DNA of 64,000 nucleotides from Physcomitrium patens. Taxonomy: Eukaryota > Streptophyta > Bryopsida > Funariales > Funariaceae. The stretch's first letter is position 1, and every line of letters begins with the position of its first letter. The stretch spans positions 2,525,964-2,589,963 of the forward strand of contig NC_037258.1 in assembly GCF_000002425.4 (NCBI RefSeq), written 5' to 3'. Positions 1-10,980 of the stretch are shown here, piece by piece. The notes below the pieces were generated by a model. That model saw only the letters and a list, made by a program, of their open reading frames with translations, was not told the origin of the DNA and ran no database searches. The position numbers were made by a program, and so were the translations under genes.

Positions 1-74
1 TTTATTTATAGATCAAGGATTTGAGCCTCACTAAGGCTTACATGTAATATTTATTGATATTCTAAAAAGGCCTT

Positions 75-185
75 AAGGCCTTGGTCTTATCTTCTTACCT
101 ACATCCAAGGTGCTACAATCCATATGTAACTTATACACCTTCCTTTCTACAAGGACTAGATTAACTGCTGGTCCTCCTATTTTTT
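75..185. repeat. Relic resembling a copia LTR fragment
   Basis: By eye this stretch aligns with 13320-13430, inside the right LTR of the nested copia element. Both contain a run reading ccaaggt, then tgctacaatccatatg, then a pyrimidine-rich stretch and a ctggtcctcc-like or accagccctcc-like segment. The match is imperfect and gapped, so this is an old fragment. No coding sequence is visible around it. The rest of 1-560 is AT-rich with no gene that I can support. Confidence 0.4.
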
Positions 186-599
186 ATTAATAGAATTCAT
201 ATTTTTATATTTTTGACTTAACCATGATAAGTAAAAAAATTCAAATAGCCAAATGAACTTTTATGGCCTTCAAATCTTGTTCCATTTTTTCATAATGGCT
301 CCAAAGGTGATAAAACTCAATTTTACAAAAGTCTTAAAATCTTTTCTAAAACTTCCTAAAAATATCTAAATAAATTCTAAATATATTCTAAAAAATCACA
401 TAATATTTTTACAATATTAATATCTATTTAAATCTATATTTTTATCTTTTTCTTTTTTATAATAAAAATAATAATTTAAATCCACTACAAATCTTATTTT
501 TTATATAATTAATTAGAAAGATATGAAGTTCTTTTTTATACTTCTTTTAACTACTAACTAATCATTGATAGGATTTTTATAAGTAATACATGTAGATAG

Positions 600-875
600 G
601 AGGCTAATATATAAATTGGTCTTAATAACTAATCAATCATATTTAACAATAAGTAAAAATATTAAATCAATTAAGATAATTACCGCCAAGACTTACTAAG
701 ATTCAATTTTTATAACTTTTCTTCTAATAAGACTTTTGTAACTTATAAATATTTATAAATTATAATAAATAATTAAATAGTTAAAAAAACTTTCTAACCT
801 TAATATTTATATAATTAATGATTTAATAACTATGTTTTTAATCAATCCACCAATTAAGATGCATTGGTGGGATTC
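600..875. repeat. Dispersed repeat, copy A (partner at 29985-30290)
   Basis: This segment aligns by eye with 29985-30290 in the same orientation. Shared blocks include aaaaatattaaat, aattaagataatt, aagactta(c/t)taaga and the ending (c/t)caattaagat followed by ttggtgg and a tcaca. It abuts the degraded gypsy LTR fragment at 876-1209 and may be the first part of that LTR in a variant family, but that is inference. Confidence 0.5.
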
Positions 876-1209
876 ACATGGTACAAGTTGGCCATATGGT
901 GTATATATAAAAAACTTATCAAACATGTTAAACATGTGTTTTGCAAGTTGAACACATGTTGAAGGTCCTATAAAATATTGCCATATAAATCCTAATTAGT
1001 TAGTATTTATGGAACCAAAAATGAGGCCTTTTTCATTCTTATCAATACCTTTCTTATTTATAGTCTTATTTCTAGAATCTCTAGTCTTCTTCTTTTTGGC
1101 AATAGCCATTCTAGTTTAATATTATGTTATTTTTAAGTAATTATTTATCTTTTATAGTGATACAAGAATGTGTTGATTCTTTGGTTGCTTGTGATTCATA
1201 TCCTTGACA
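876..1209 (+). repeat. Degraded Ty3/gypsy LTR fragment, plus orientation
   Basis: In plus orientation this matches the 3' part of the young chromovirus LTR read on the minus strand (34583-35135). Shared blocks are acaagttggcca, gaggtcctata-like, tagttag, tttggcaatagccattc, and the terminal tccttgaca at 1201-1209. It shows many substitutions and A/T transitions, so it is far older than the intact copy. No matching internal region follows, so it may be a solo LTR or an eroded end. Confidence 0.65.
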
Positions 1210-2068
1210 ATTTTTTACATTCTTTTTATTCAATACAACATTATATTTTGTAAATAGATCTATAAAAATTTAATCAATCTTCTATTAATTAAATTTTATA
1301 ATTTTTAAATATAATATATTTAAAATTTAATATTTTAATTAATTTTATATAGCATGTAACTTTCATCTAATAGCAAAAAAATAATATTTTTTAAATATAT
1401 TATATAAAAAGATATGATTAGATTTGGACAAGAAATATAAATGATGATAAAGTATAAGAAATTTTTTTAAACTACCTTTAAAAATCTGAAACAACCCTAA
1501 AATATTAACTAATATAATATATTTTTTTTAATAATTTATAAAATTTTACAAAATAAATAAAATATAAAATTCTAATAATTTTTTTCTTATCATTTCAAGA
1601 CTTTATAGACATGCTTAATAAAAAATTAACTAAATATAGATTTTTATATAAAGGATTTGAATTAAAAAAAACTAAATAAGATATGATCTTGAATTTAAAA
1701 TATTTTTTGTAAATACAAATTAGAAAGAGATTTAATATTATTAATTAAAAAAATTTGTTAATAATAATTTAATATATTAAATTATTAAAATTTTCTAGCA
1801 TAAATATAATAAAAATCTATCATTTTGAGAAATAAATTTATAAAATAAAATTTATATTAAAAAAATAATACCATAAAGTGACTTTATAAGAATTTTATTT
1901 TTTATTAACAAAATTAATTAATGATATTATTTAGGATAAAAATCATTTATTCAAATATAAATATATTCCAGTATTAATTCTTAGTTATCTTTATAATGTG
2001 AAACATCACCAAATAATATATTTTATTTAAATAATTTTTATTATAACTATCTACAAAAAAGTTGCAAA

Positions 2069-2124
<56 letters not shown>

Positions 2125-3415
2125 AGATGTATAATTTAAAAGAAGATAAATTTTTTATTTTAAAATACTTCTTAAAAAAATTAATTGTGATTTTTTTTAA
2201 TTCATACTTATTTTTATAAAAATGACATAAAAGTTTTAAACCTATTCCATTATCACATAAAAAAAATATTAGATTAACTTTAGCTTAGATATATTTTATA
2301 CTATTATTTTTTACTCTTTAGATTTATTATACTGTTACAAAGAAAAATATAATATAAATATAATATAATCTATAAAATTATACTTATACTAATTAATAAG
2401 CTAAACAAATAAATAAGGTTAAAAAATAACAAGAACAAAAAAATGAAAACACTTCTCAGAACCAAAAATTAATATTTGTAATATTATTTGTAAAACTTTC
2501 AATATGAATCTATAGGTAACTCACAATGTATGATTACACTTGTAAAAATACAGATAATTTCCATGCTTTAAAGACAGAAAGACAATATCAAAATCCTTAA
2601 AATCATTTATAGAGGAGTAGAATACTTTCAATTTAACCTTTTTAAGTTAAAAAATAATACATATATTCATAGATATATATATATATATATATATATATAG
2701 CAAAAATTATTTTTAGACAAATATAAAAAAATTAGACAAATAACTATTTCATACATAAAGTACAAAATGAAATTTAGAATAACTATATTACAATAATTTT
2801 TTGTACTTATTTTCTTAAGCAGCCAAAAATAGGATTTAATAATATTTTTAATATTTATATATATATCTCATATATCACAAAAATCTTGCAATAAAATATT
2901 CTCAAGAATGAAAAAATCAGATATTAAATATCTTTATCAATTATATATTCTATTAATACCCTAATAATTATTTCTATATTTTGGAAATGTAAAAAAATAA
3001 AATAGAGATAAAATAAGAATAAAAAATCTATATTTTAATAATTAATATCTATGTTAAAAAAAATGACCATAGAAAGTAGTAAATACAAGAATAATAAGAT
3101 AATTGATTAGTATTTTCAATATTTAAAACTTTTATCATAATTTGGTTTCTATTAAAAAAATATTTATATGTAATATAGATACAGTACAATGCAAGATCTT
3201 TTAATAAAAAATAAATCAAAGAATAAAAAAAAAAAAATTATCAAATCAAAATTGTATTAAAAAAAATCTAAAATATAAATACAAAAAAGAATAAAAATGA
3301 CATTGCAACTAAATTCAAAATTCACGAGACTATAGAATAGAATAAATATAGAATATATATATATATACATATATCAGATTCCAAAATAAAAATTCTAATT
3401 CTTTGACATAATATA

Positions 3416-3446
<31 letters not shown>

Positions 3447-4430
3447 CATATTTAACTACTTTGAAAAAATATAGCTTAATTTTGGAGTAAAAATTCTGTA
3501 GTTTTAAAACAAGCTCATAGAAAACTCTTCAAATTCTTTAAAGTAAGAAATGAGATTTTTTGATTCTCGAGTAGATTAATCTTTTAATGTATAATACCCT
3601 TAGATTGGTGGATCTTCTAATGGAATAATAATCTTTCAATCCTTTGATAGAGTAATACTCTATTTTAGTTAATTGTACAGTTTGTAATTATTAGAGTTGG
3701 TTCAATCTAAAAGTAGTTAAATGTGGCATGTTTTGTCAAAATCATGAATAAATTATCAACTATAAGCAACTTTAGAATTTAATTTTTATATACTATAATT
3801 TCTATTCTTGATCTATTTTCATAGATGTTACATTTAACTTTTTTAAGAATCAAACTAGTAATGTAATGCAATAATATAATTTGATTTTAAATAAAAAAGA
3901 AATAAAATATATCTATATATATATATATATATATATCATTTTTTTATATTCATTAGATTTAAATATATAAATAATATTATAAAACTAATATAACATATAT
4001 AATATTATATATATATATATATATATATGTATATAGTTCTATTCAATTTTGAAAAATACTCTACATTTTTAATATTTTTTTATTTTTGATCATTAGAATT
4101 TTAATAGAATGTGTTTCAAAGTCAAAATCTAATCTTATGTTATTAATATATCTTCATGTCCAATTACATGATTCCAATCTTTTAATTCCACAAACAATGG
4201 ATGGATTTACATGCTTGTAATTACACATCTATGTCAGCCAGATGTACATTTGTTATGGAATTAGTATCTGTTATTGTTGATGTATTGCAACTTTGTAACA
4301 TAAAACTCAAGATCTTCCAATTTATTATTTAAAACAAAACTTCAATACAATCTTGAATGCTTCCTTGATTATTCATTCTGCTTCTAAAGTACATGTCTGT
4401 GACCCATTGAAAAATGAAACAACTACTTTA
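1210..4430. other. AT-rich stretch without recognisable genes
   Basis: About 3.2 kb of very AT-rich sequence with dense stops in all frames. It contains several (AT)n microsatellites, the longest at 2071-2120, with others near 2676-2698, 3417-3446, 3914-3936 and 4006-4027. I recognise no gene, RNA or transposon domain here. Confidence 0.6.
2071..2120. repeat. (AT)25 microsatellite
   Basis: An uninterrupted AT dinucleotide run of 50 bp, bounded by g on both sides. It is the longest pure microsatellite in the first part of the window. Confidence 0.95.
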
Positions 4431-5149
4431 CAGGTCATTGAAGACATTGATGTATAACATGTTGCATATATTGGACATGTCTATATATACCACATGTATA
4501 ACATATGTTGCATATCCCTCCTCAGCATTTCTATATCTATGAGTGTGCGGAGCAGAAATCTCCCTCGCATCTGCAACCACAGATCCAAACACTAACAAAA
4601 CATTAGTACATGCATTCGAGCTGTGTGGCAACATGCTAGTGCTCCTCCGCCGGGAAGCAGACAGCAGACATTCGGAAGCAGAATAGTGTATGCCCTGGTA
4701 GACCATGGTCCTATCGAACTATGATATGCTGTCCATGATAACATCTGATGAGCGAGAGTGAGTCATACCCTCTCATGAGGAAGCTCCTCGTTGGGGAACT
4801 CCAGAGGTGTGTCGTTGAAAGTCTGCAACAGGCAGGAGGCGCATCAAAAAAAACGAAGAGAAAAGGCGAGGTTTCAATGGGCATGAACAGGGTCGAAACA
4901 AAAGCAATCATGCTCACAGTGCTAATTCTTAACAGCGCAACATCCACAGGACGGAAGAGGTAAGGACGATAAAGGGCCTATGCCACTCACAATTTCTGGA
5001 TTACCCATGCAAAGAGCCACCTTGGTTAATGAGGAGTTGCAAAAAGAATTCGAGATCACACGAAATGTAAACACAAATAGCTGTTCACTCCAGGCTCACT
5101 TAGCAAGTAGCGATGTGTGGTGAGAACTGTGTGGCAGTGATCTTTTATG

Positions 5150-5405
5150 CTGGTTGAAAGCCAAGTCTACAAACGCCCACAGATGGAGCGTCTGCAAGTT
5201 TGCAGACATGATGATGGCGAAGCATCAAACGAAAAACACATTGCCAAATTTAAGCTTGACTTACGTTTCAAGTCTTCACGAAATGCATGGCAGCTCCTAT
5301 ATTAATCATCATTTTAGTGATGCCGCCATTATCATCAATGTAAAAAGCAAAGTCTGTTTTGTTGTGTGAGGCTTGGAGCATCCTCAGCCAGTTTAAACTT
5401 AAATA
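5150..5405. repeat. Diverged direct repeat, copy 1 of 2
   Basis: Shares spaced blocks with 6130-6400: gtctgcaa(g/c)ttt followed by gcagaca, then ccaaa...agcttgac, then tt(c/g)aagtc, and gtgaggct..gagcat...tcagc near the end. Order and spacing are kept, which argues for true duplication rather than chance. Confidence 0.5.
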
Positions 5406-6129
5406 GCTAATGCCAGCCTGGTAAACATGGAGGGCGGTGGAAATCCTCAAGAATATCGATCACAATTTCCTTTTTCTCTATTGGTCCGCCTCAATGTGGG
5501 CTGTGCAGACTTTGCACTCTGCCATAACCTCCAGATTTAGATATTTGCGGAATATCAATTACGGTATCCTCCAGATGCACCCCTTACAACGATGCACGAA
5601 TAGGGCTTTCACTCTAATGGACATTCAAACAGCTTTTCTCAAACCAATATTCATATCATAGGGCGGTGACAGAATGGGAGAAACGGGTCGAGAAAAAAAC
5701 GGGAAAATTGGCGTTCTAAATGCCATTTTGACCAGTAGAATATTCTAGAAGATGCCCCGTCGTTCAAAACCTTCTTGTTCTCAATGCTGAGCTGCAAATT
5801 CACGTTCCAGATTGCTTCAGCTCCGTGTCTGTGTCATTATCCTGCTACGCATCAAGTTTTCACAGCGAACCAACAATACAGGTGCATGAGAAAGTAGACC
5901 GGCCTTCCTCGGCACTTCGGGGTCGAAAAACTGTCGTGACCCACAAGCTAAACGATGGTAGGGTCGGATACCTGATTCCCACAGCACATCTCTTCCAAAC
6001 ATCTCCATGTCAATGAAAATCTGGTGCTGGATTTCCAATCGCTGCACACTCTAAGTTGACTTTGAGAGCAACGTTGAGCAATGAATGCGTGGACGAAGCA
6101 GTGGGGAGAGTAGTTTCCTCACGCTGAAA

Positions 6130-6400
6130 AGTGATGGAAGTTGGCGAAGGCCCGCGATTGATCGATCGTCTGCAACTTTGGCAGACAATGTGCAGACGGA
6201 CCGAGCAGAAAACTTGTAACCCACCCACATGGCCAAAATTGGAGCTTGACACGAGTTTGAAGTCCAAACGTGAGGCGTGGTGTGTCCTGGATTGTGTTGT
6301 TGGTGTCTGTCTGCAGCAGACGCCATGACTGTCTTTTTTGAAGCCAGGAGTACGTGAGGCTCCGAGCATTTTCAGCAAGCTAGGTTTCTATAGTTGGTAG
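6130..6400. repeat. Diverged direct repeat, copy 2 of 2
   Basis: Second copy of the segment at 5150-5405, about 980 bp downstream in the same orientation. The blocks are in the same order with small length differences. No ORF is conserved between the copies in one frame. Confidence 0.5.
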
Positions 6401-6691
6401 GATTCTAAAGGACGATCTCCCTCCTCCTCCAAGGCAAAGCTATGTAGCAATAGAGCCCCCAGTCAAGCCCAGCCTCCTGCTTTGTTTGGCAACAATAGAC
6501 GGTCTCTCGTGTGGGTAGGCTGCTTTGCATCTGATGGTACTGTCTGAGGTGTATTTGACAACCCTGTGATTATTCATGTTGGTTATTGTTGTCATTTTTG
6601 GTATATTTGTTATATTTCCAATATGCAGGATAGATCGCTTTGGTATTCGATTGTTTGCTAGTTTAGGTTTGTTTCTTTTTTCTGTTGAAAC

Positions 6692-6962
6692 TGTTAAGAA
6701 TGTTTAGAAAGACACAAGAGTAATAGTAAGTAATACACACACATAAGAGTAGTAGTAAGTCATACATACAAGAAGATTTCTAAGGAGAGAGAGCTTCACA
6801 CATAAAAATCTATTGATCTAGTTGTGTCTTATATACAAGAAGAGAAAGGGGAGAAGATAAACAGTACTTCTTTACTAGACTCTAAATACTATAGCTATGG
6901 TATTTACTGTAGTCTACAATAAATATTATGGAAAGCACTAGCTATATTTAATGATCTCAACA
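6692..6962 (-). repeat. 3' LTR of the outer copia
   Basis: 271 bp, TG...CA-type ends in element orientation, paired with 15034-15304. Immediately inside it (6963-6978) is a pyrimidine stretch that reads on the minus strand as the purine-rich tract GAGCGAGGAGGAG, the expected plus-strand priming site next to a 3' LTR. Confidence 0.92.
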
Positions 6963-6978
6963 CTCCTCCTCGCTCATC
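6963..6978 (-). other. Polypurine tract of the outer copia
   Basis: On the minus strand this reads as a run of almost only G and A that abuts the TGTTGAG start of the 3' LTR. In LTR retrotransposons this purine tract primes plus-strand DNA synthesis. Confidence 0.75.
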
Positions 6979-7172
6979 ATAATATTTACATAATATAAAA
7001 TTTGTATAGAATTATGATCTATACTTTTCTGTGATCTTGCAAGATCAACAATTGTTGCCTCATTAAAACCTTATCTAAGAAAACCTTATTGTATTTAAGG
7101 ACAAAACCATAGATGAAGGAAAAAGAGTACAACATCATTTTCTTTAATTATTTATAGAGCTCATTAACTTTC

Positions 7173-7694
7173 TTATTTAAAAAAAGTAAGTCGCCGCATA
7201 CCAATGCCATAAGTAAGTTGACAATGGTTGTACAATGGGAGAGCTTTGGTGAAGAGATTAATAAGGTTATTTTTAGATTCAATTTTCTTAATTATAAGTG
7301 CTTGATCAATAATCAAGTCATGGGTATAACTAAAATACTTTGGATCAATATGCTTTGTCTTATCGTCTTTAATGAAACCAACTTGCATATGTGCAATACA
7401 AGCACTATTATCTTCATGTAAGATAGTTGGAGAATCATCATATGAAAATCCATAGGTTTTTTGAATGAATTTATCAATTGATTGCAACCAAATACATTCT
7501 CAAGATGCTTCATGTAAGGTAATAATTTCTGCATGGTTGAATAAAATTGCAGTTATTGTTTGTTTCACTGATTTTCATGATATTGCAGCTCCATATCTTA
7601 AAAATACATATCCTGTTTGAGATTTAGCTATTGCAATATCAGATTTATATCCTGCATCACAATATCCAACCAATTTTGGATCTGCAAATTGTGT
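7173..7694 (-). pseudogene. Outer copia RNase H remnant
   Basis: Minus-strand translation of 7173-7487 includes ILHEDNSACIAHMQVGFIK, then DDKTKHIDPKYF and NLFTKALP. These are the C-terminal signatures of copia RNase H: the DN(S/Q)A block, the TKHID block and the ADxFTKxLP tail. The upstream part lies in another frame and is broken by stops. The catalytic domain is therefore not intact. Confidence 0.85.
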
Positions 7695-9232
7695 CTAGTA
7701 TAATCCTAAGTCTTCAGTACCTTTTAAATAATGTAATAAATATTTGATACCATTCCAATGTCGTAGTGTTGGACATGCACTATGTCTTGCAAGAACACTA
7801 AGTGCAAATGCAATATCTAGTCTTGTACATATAGCTAAATACAAAGTGCTCCAACCGCTACGAGGTATGGATATTAATCTCCCAATATTTCTTCCTCCTC
7901 TTCGCATGGACGGTATGAATCATGACTATCACAACTGCATCCAACTATTGGTGTCGACAATGGATAAGCATCAATCATATTAAATCTTTGCAAGATTCAT
8001 CTAATACATGTTAGTTGGTAGAGAAAAATGCTACCATTTGTTAGATGCATACTTTGAAGACCAATGCAGAAAGTTATTTTTCCTAGAATTTTCATCTCAA
8101 ATTCACATATAAGTAGGTTAGTAGCTATAACACATGCAGATGTGGTGCCTACTAGATTAAGATCATCAACATATATAGCAATGATCAAAAAACCAATTTT
8201 ATCTCATTTGATAAACAAACAAGGGATTAATGGATCACTTACAAAATTATTTGTAATTAAATAATCTCCAAGACATTGATACCACATATGTCCAGATTGT
8301 TTTAAACCATATAAGGCCTTACATAATTTAATACCACAATATTATCCTGGAGCGGGTCTATTTGGAGTTCTTGTTTCTAAGCCAAGTAGAACTTTCATAT
8401 AAATATTTGCATCAAGAGAACCATATGTATATGCAGTTATTACATCCATCAGATGCATCTCAAGGGTGGCATGAGTTGTCATTCCAATAATATATGAAAA
8501 TGTTATTGAATCCATGACTGGAAAATATGTGGATTCATAATCAATGCCGAATCGTTGAATAAATCCTTGAGCAACAAGATAAGCTTTATAGTGGGTTATT
8601 TGACCTTGAGTCTCTCGCTTGCATATTAATACCATCTTATATCCCACAGGGCAAGTTGTAAGAGTGTCTACAATTGGACCAAAGACTTTCCTCTTATACA
8701 AAGAGGCATACTCCTCCTCAATAGCAATTTTCCATTTTGACCAATCAGAGCGACACATCGCCTCCTCAATGGTTTGAGGTTCAGGATTGTCTTCCTCGGA
8801 AGAAAGAGCCTCTATAATCATATATGCAAATGATTCATCTATCGTAATAGATGGTCTGTCCCAAATATCATCTGTAGCACAATACAAAATAGATAATTCT
8901 TTATTCAACTTGTTCTTATTCCTTCCAATTCCAAAATTATTTTTCATAGGAATTGAAGGTACATTATGCATAGATATATCATCATGAATTGGTAGTTCTA
9001 CAAGATGAGTGGCAATTTCTTGGAAAATAATACCAAGATTAGTCAATTTTATAGTTTTCTTCTTACGTGGTTGCTTATCTGGTCAACGAGTTCTTTTAGT
9101 TGTTGTTGTTATAACTTGAGGTACTGTAGTCAATGGCATTGCAATCTGAGCAAGTGCATTTTGAGCCTCATTAATAGGAACTCTTGTAATTCTAGGTGCA
9201 TCATTGAAGCGATCAGGTATTTCATCTGCGAT
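7695..9232 (-). pseudogene. Outer copia reverse transcriptase remnant
   Basis: 8342-9046 (minus) covers the acidic hinge and the RT N-terminal part. It includes IEEAMCRSDWSKWKIAIEEEY (copia: EAMxxxDxxKWxxAMxxE), the K..HYKAYLVAQGF block and FPVMDSIT. 7997-8188 carries AIYVDDLNLVGTT, the YVDD catalytic motif, in a different frame. 7695-7907 carries the R.DIAFALSVLARHSACPT block. Frames change several times and stops intervene, so no functional enzyme is encoded. Confidence 0.88.
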
Positions 9233-10401
9233 TCATTTTAGATGAAAAAAATCTTAACAACTTTAGTTTCTGCCAAAGATGTCCTAGGATTGGGATTCAT
9301 TGTAAATGTTTTTGATACTTCAAATATGAGTACTTTATTTCTTTTTTGATTGGATACCCGTCCTTGAAGACATGGGGATACATTTTCTTCAAAATGGCAA
9401 TTTTGCAAATATGCACTTAATAATGTGTCAGTTGATGGATCAACAACAAGAATAATGCTTAGTGAATCAAAACCAACATATATGCATTCTTGTCGATGAG
9501 CTCCAATGGTAAGCTATTGAGGTTCTAGTAGCTTTATAAATGACTCTATAAATCCATTTTGAGTATTTTCATATAGAATATAATATGTCAATTCAATTCC
9601 TGTAGTAGTACAATAGTCTTCAAAAAACTTTGATGCGAATTCTTTTGCATTAACCATATGCAATGTTTTTATAAAATAATCAAAAAAATGTGCCTGAAAA
9701 TGAATAAGGATAGATATAAGATTGATAAATACCATGTTTCAAGTTGAGAATAATGAAACATGTGATTTTATACATGATGCATCAACAAGGATCAAAAAAT
9801 AACGAAATGGTTCTAATATTGGATTAATAGGATCACAAATATTACCATGCAATCTTTCAAGCCTTGGTGGTAATTCTTGTGGGAGTTTTCAAATTGAAAG
9901 CCGAGTAATCATTTTACCTTGCATACATGCATGACATAATTCCATAGAATCTACATCCGCAGGCTTTAAATTGTGCCCAATTATACATGGAATGATCTTT
10001 CTAAATAATATAGATCCTGGATATTCCAATCATCCATGCCAGAGAGAAACGTGACTCTCTATATTAGATGATGCAAAATTAAATATAATGGAAGGCCGAA
10101 TCATAATTTGATATAAACCATTTTCTTAAGCAAAAGCTTTTTCAACAACTTTATGGTTCTTCGCAAGAACCAAAACCTCTTTTCTATTTAAAATGGCAAT
10201 CAAGAGGTGATAACCACTAATACACACATCTTGGTAACTGATCAGACTCCGAGGTGCTAGGGGTGCAAATATCGCATATTTACATTTTATGATAGAAATC
10301 ACAAGTAATTTTACCATCGCTGTGCCCTCTTGGAAACAAAATGAATTTACTCCAGCTATGGTTATCATATTATTAGTTTGTCAAGTTGAAGATTTTTACC
10401 T
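9233..10401 (-). pseudogene. Outer copia protease-integrase remnant
   Basis: 10126-10368 (minus) reads TIAGVNSFCFQEGTAMVK and APLAPRSLISYQDV, the region after the copia protease active site. Lower down, in broken frames, come a GAG-pre-integrase-like CHACMQGK segment and an integrase segment (9514-9735) with NAKEFASKFFEDYC and TQNGFIESFIK (usually DNGxEF...QNGxxE). The protease N-terminus with its DSG triad is missing, removed at the nested-insertion junction at 10401. Confidence 0.82.
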
Positions 10402-10471
10402 TGGGATGTCCTTAACAACACTTGTACTCTATTGACCATTAGCAACTACTTTAAGAGTTCTTTTCTCAACA
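10402..10471 (-). repeat. Left (3') LTR remnant of nested copia
   Basis: 70 bp, identical base for base to 13441-13510. In element orientation it starts TGTTGAGAAAAG. Next to it, 10472-10487 reads on the minus strand as AAAGTGGGAG, a good polypurine tract. The right LTR probably extends beyond the 70 bp (it has a TATA box at 13333-13340), so this copy is likely truncated. Confidence 0.8.
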
Positions 10472-10489
10472 CTCCCACTTTGCTATTGA

Positions 10490-10876
10490 TCAATTAGCTA
10501 TCAATCCTAATGCCTTACTCAACTTGTTGTGTCCTTCTCTAACTAAGGCTTTTGTCAACAAATCAGCAAACATGTCTTTGGTTTCACAATACATCATATC
10601 AATAACCTCCATCTCTATCTTCTCTCTTATGAAATGATGCTGAATATCAATGTACTTAGTTCTTGCATGATGCTTTGGATTCTTTCCAAAAGCAAGACAT
10701 CCTTGATTGTCACACCTCAATGGAGTAGCTTCAAATTGCACAAGTCCAATATCTTCCAATAACAACCTCAACCAAAATGCCTCCATTGCTTCATGACTTG
10801 CTGCCAAATACTCCGCCCCTATTGTGGACCTTGCAATGTTTGGTTGTCTATTGCTATTCAAAGATATGGCTCCCAC
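10490..10876 (-). pseudogene. Nested copia RNase H, C-terminal pol
   Basis: 128 codons open from the GAISLNSNRQPNIARST block (copia RNase H: SWxSKxQxxVALSTxEAEY). It continues through GAEYLAASHEA, RCDNQGCLAFGKNP (DNQxA...NP), HHARTKYIDIQHHFIREK and DMFADLLTKALVREGHNKL. The block order and tail are complete and the sequence is well preserved. Upstream, an in-frame stop precedes GAIS and joins a bare 30-codon stub of RT at 10880-10978. The domain cannot be translated from the element's own start without suppression. Confidence 0.88.
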
Positions 10877-10980
10877 TCAAACAAAGAATACATAGCCCAT
10901 TGTTGACCTTCAATCGTTTGCATCTCTCTTAGTTCTAAGCACCCACTTACATCCAATTGTTGTGGAAAGATGTGGTTCTT

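Larger units (their letters stand above)
4540..6560. other. GC-richer island, no resolvable gene
   Basis: Base composition rises clearly above the flanking AT-rich DNA. Short ORFs occur on both strands (for example 4748-4963 plus and 6010-6378 minus), but none has a recognisable domain or convincing splice structure. The island contains two diverged direct copies of a ~250-bp segment (5150-5405 and 6130-6400). It could be a decayed gene, a 5' region or a non-coding element, and I assign no function. Confidence 0.4.
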
